24,683 nucleotides of DNA from assembly GCA_003524305.1 (NCBI GenBank), contig DQHW01000035.1, positions 17,585 through 42,267 on the forward strand. Reading direction: 5' to 3'. Each line of letters starts with the position of its first letter. The first letter of the stretch is position 1. Shown one piece after another: positions 23,059 through 24,683 of the stretch. The notes under the pieces were generated by a model that ran no database searches, was not told the origin of the DNA, and saw only the letters and a list, made by a program, of their open reading frames with translations. This stretch comes from Anaerolineaceae bacterium. GTDB lineage: Bacteria > Chloroflexota > Anaerolineae > Anaerolineales > Anaerolineaceae. A program made the translations under genes and the position numbers.

Positions 23059-24438
23059 TTAGCCCAATAATCGCCGGGCGGCTTTATTGTGTTTTTCGAT
23101 GTGTGGTTGAAGTTCCAGACCGGTCAAAACACCTTCTTTAACCACTGCCTTGCCGTGGACGTAGCTCATATCCACTGGCCGGGTTTGGCAGAAAACCAAA
23201 GCCCCAAGGGGATCATGCTGCGCCCCGGCATATTCCAAATGGTCCATTTTATAGCCAATGAAATCAGCGCATTTGCCGGTTTCGAGTGAACCGATATCTT
23301 TGCGGCCAAGCACGGCGGCGCCGCCTCGTGTGCCAACTTCCAAAGCCTGGCGGGCGGTGAGAATTTCTTCACCGGTGGAAGAAAGCGATGCTCCTTCCAG
23401 TCCTGCTTTAAGGCGTGCCAACAGCATGGCCTGCCTGACTTCAGCGAGCATGTTTGAGCCGTCATTGCTGGCTGATCCATCCACACCAAGGCCGACTTTC
23501 ACTCCTGCCTTGAGATATTGTTGCAGCGGCGCGATACCAGAAGCCAGCCGCATGTTCGAAGAGGGGCAATGTGCCACACCGCAGCCTTCTTTGGCATATA
23601 ACTCGATTTCATGCTGAGAGACATGCACAGAATGGGCATACCAAACATCATTGCCCACCCAATCCACGGATTGCATGTAAGGAACTGGGCGGTAGCCAAA
23701 TTTCTGCAGGCAAAACTCTTCTTCAACTTGTGTTTCAGCCAGGTGAGTATGCAAATGAACACCATATTTGCGTGCCAGGATTGCGCTTTCTTTCATCAAT
23801 TCACCTGTCACGCTAAAGGGTGAACATGGCGCCAACACGATCTGGATCATTGAACCAGGTTCGGCGCGATGATACTTCTTAATTAATCGTTCACTGTCAG
23901 CTAAAATATTGTCTTCAGAATCCACTACACTGTCAGGAGGTAAACCGCCCTTGCTTTCACCCAGGCTCATGGAGCCGCGTGAAGCATGCAATCGCAGACC
24001 GATTGATTGGGCTGCTTCAATTTCATCGTCCAGCCTGGAGCCGTTGGGGAACAGGTAAAGGTGATCTGATGCCGTGGTGCAGCCCGAGAGCGCCAGTTCA
24101 GCCAGAGCTGTCTGGGTGGAAATGCGGATATCTTCCGGCGTCAACTTAGCCCAAATGGGATAAAGCGTGGTCAACCAGTTGAAGAGATTGGCATCCTGGG
24201 CGGCAGGGACGGTCCGGGTAAGCGTCTGATAGAAGTGATGGTGTGTGTTGATCAAGCCAGGCAAGATGACATGCCCGCTGACATCCAGCACTTCATCAGC
24301 TTTATCTGGCAATGAGTTGGTGGCGCCCACCTTCTCAATAAACCCGTCGCGTATAAAAAGACCACCATCCGGGATCTCCCGACGGTGGTCGTCCATGGTG
24401 ACAAGTAAAAGAGCGTGTTTGATTAGAAGTGTAGACAC
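23059..24438 (-). CDS. 8-oxoguanine deaminase-type amidohydrolase (SsnA/AtzB/guanine deaminase relatives)
   Basis: 459 aa. This is a zinc amidohydrolase with HHH in GLINTHHHFYQTLTR, SDHLYLFPNG, HTHLAET, HSVHVSQHE and GLGVDGSASNDG supplying the metal and catalytic residues. The combination QTLTRTVPAAQDANLFNWL, SMSLGESKGGLPPDSVV and APCSPFS matches my memory of 8-oxoguanine deaminases better than plain guanine deaminase. That reaction gives urate + ammonia. SsnA of the E. coli urate cluster is a related alternative. It is the first gene of the purine operon. The start is GTG with AAGGA 8 bases upstream, behind a promoter flanked by two palindromes. The superfamily is certain; the substrate is probable. 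Confidence 0.87.
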   Translation of the reverse strand: MSTLLIKHALLLVTMDDHRREIPDGGLFIRDGFIEKVGATNSLPDKADEVLDVSGHVILPGLINTHHHFYQTLTRTVPAAQDANLFNWLTTLYPIWAKLTPEDIRISTQTALAELALSGCTTASDHLYLFPNGSRLDDEIEAAQSIGLRLHASRGSMSLGESKGGLPPDSVVDSEDNILADSERLIKKYHRAEPGSMIQIVLAPCSPFSVTGELMKESAILARKYGVHLHTHLAETQVEEEFCLQKFGYRPVPYMQSVDWVGNDVWYAHSVHVSQHEIELYAKEGCGVAHCPSSNMRLASGIAPLQQYLKAGVKVGLGVDGSASNDGSNMLAEVRQAMLLARLKAGLEGASLSSTGEEILTARQALEVGTRGGAAVLGRKDIGSLETGKCADFIGYKMDHLEYAGAQHDPLGALVFCQTRPVDMSYVHGKAVVKEGVLTGLELQPHIEKHNKAARRLLG

Positions 24439-24482
24439 GGTGCTTATCCTTTTTGTGGATGAATTCCCTGTCTTGCAAGTTA

Positions 24483-24493
24483 TTGTCAGACAA
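24483..24493. promoter_or_regulatory. Operator palindrome TTGTCAGACAA, downstream of the -10 box
   Basis: A perfect 5-bp dyad around one central base, located just after the predicted transcription start of the deaminase operon, about 45 bases before the GTG. It matches the second site at 24536-24546 exactly except for the central base. A GntR-type dimer bound here would block transcription or clearance. Confidence 0.78.
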
Positions 24494-24506
24494 CAGTACT
24501 ATCAAT

Positions 24507-24535
24507 AGTTTACCGAAATATGGTTTAAAAGTCAA
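24507..24535 (-). promoter_or_regulatory. Promoter of the purine deaminase operon
   Basis: On the minus strand, TTGACT (24530-24535) and TAAACT (24507-24512) are spaced by exactly 17 bases, a good sigma-70 match. The start of transcription is expected near 24500. The -35 box directly abuts one palindrome (24536-24546), and the start region is followed by another (24483-24493). Confidence 0.8.
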
Positions 24536-24546
24536 TTGTCTGACAA
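24536..24546. promoter_or_regulatory. Operator palindrome TTGTCTGACAA, abutting the -35 box
   Basis: The second copy of the 11-bp dyad, directly upstream of the -35 hexamer. Its centre is 53 bp from the centre of the other copy, about five helical turns, so proteins bound at both would face the same side of the DNA. It lies between the folD stop and the promoter. Confidence 0.78.
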
Positions 24547-24561
24547 GTATTGCTGCACTAC

Positions 24562-24683
24562 TTAATCTTTATCGTTGATCTCTGCTGCTCTTAATGTATT
24601 CTTCAATAACATGGCAATTGTCATTGGCCCCACCCCACCCGGTACAGGTGTTATGGCGCTGGCAACCTCGGCCACTTCATCGT
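24562..24683 (-). CDS. folD: FolD, methylenetetrahydrofolate dehydrogenase/cyclohydrolase (3' end only)
   Basis: Only the last 40 or so codons are in the window; the gene runs off the right edge. The translated tail contains EVASAITPVPGGVGPMTIAM, the conserved C-terminal FolD signature, then LLKNTLRAA, the usual final helix, and ends at a TAA. FolD oxidises methylene-THF to methenyl-THF and hydrolyses it to formyl-THF, linking one-carbon units to purine metabolism. The operon promoter and operators follow within 30 bp. Whether folD belongs with the catabolic genes or is just the housekeeping copy cannot be judged here. Confidence 0.95.
   Translation of the reverse strand, partial: DEVAEVASAITPVPGGVGPMTIAMLLKNTLRAAEINDKD

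Noticed and set aside
24562..24683. Right-end sequence as non-coding
   Set aside because: Translating the minus strand gives the conserved FolD C-terminal signature up to a stop, so it is a truncated gene.

Overview
The window looks like bacterial chromosome of moderate GC. It is gene-dense, and every gene I can support is on the minus strand, so transcription runs from the right end to the left. Protein style (Ala/Pro/Thr-rich lipoprotein linker, unusual L31, lone Nuo-like membrane genes) suggests an anaerobic member of Chloroflexota, Anaerolineae-like. That is an inference from memory and no marker gene here proves it. There are no rRNA or tRNA genes, no CRISPR array and no transposase. No gene-free stretch exceeds 300 bases.

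Layout in transcription order (right to left). (1) The 3' end of folD enters at the right edge. (2) A strong promoter bracketed by two 11-bp palindromes drives a purine-catabolism operon: 8-oxoguanine-deaminase-type amidohydrolase, adenine-deaminase-type amidohydrolase, HutC/GntR regulator, YgeY-type M20 hydrolase, YgeW-type carbamoyltransferase and carbamate kinase. It ends at a hairpin terminator (17161-17193). (3) A long leader precedes a BMP-type nucleoside/purine ABC transporter (lipoprotein, two-domain ATPase, two permeases). This is followed closely by a threonine-synthase-like enzyme, a GT2 glycosyltransferase and a second fold-type-II PLP enzyme, ending at a very strong terminator (8267-8299). 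(4) Next come an unknown 192-aa protein, a dihydropyrimidinase, three overlapping membrane genes related to complex-I/Mrp antiporter-like subunits, and a 393-aa coiled-coil protein. (5) At the left edge is rplU-rpmA-rpmE behind a consensus promoter.

How the genes may work together: the transporter would import nucleosides or bases. The two deaminases would act on purines (8-oxoguanine to urate, adenine to hypoxanthine). YgeW, YgeY and dihydropyrimidinase belong to the set that accompanies anaerobic purine/urate breakdown in E. coli (yge-yqe-ssnA) and gut anaerobes. Carbamate kinase could recover ATP from carbamoyl phosphate. The GntR protein is the obvious candidate to bind the paired palindromes. 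The xanthine dehydrogenase-type molybdenum hydroxylase, YgfK and a clear YgeX are absent from this window.

The most unusual items are an L31 ribosomal protein carrying a C-terminal domain like that of RNA polymerase alpha, the helically phased operator pair around the operon promoter, and the antiporter-like module next to dihydropyrimidinase in which one subunit lacks the usual TM7 lysine.
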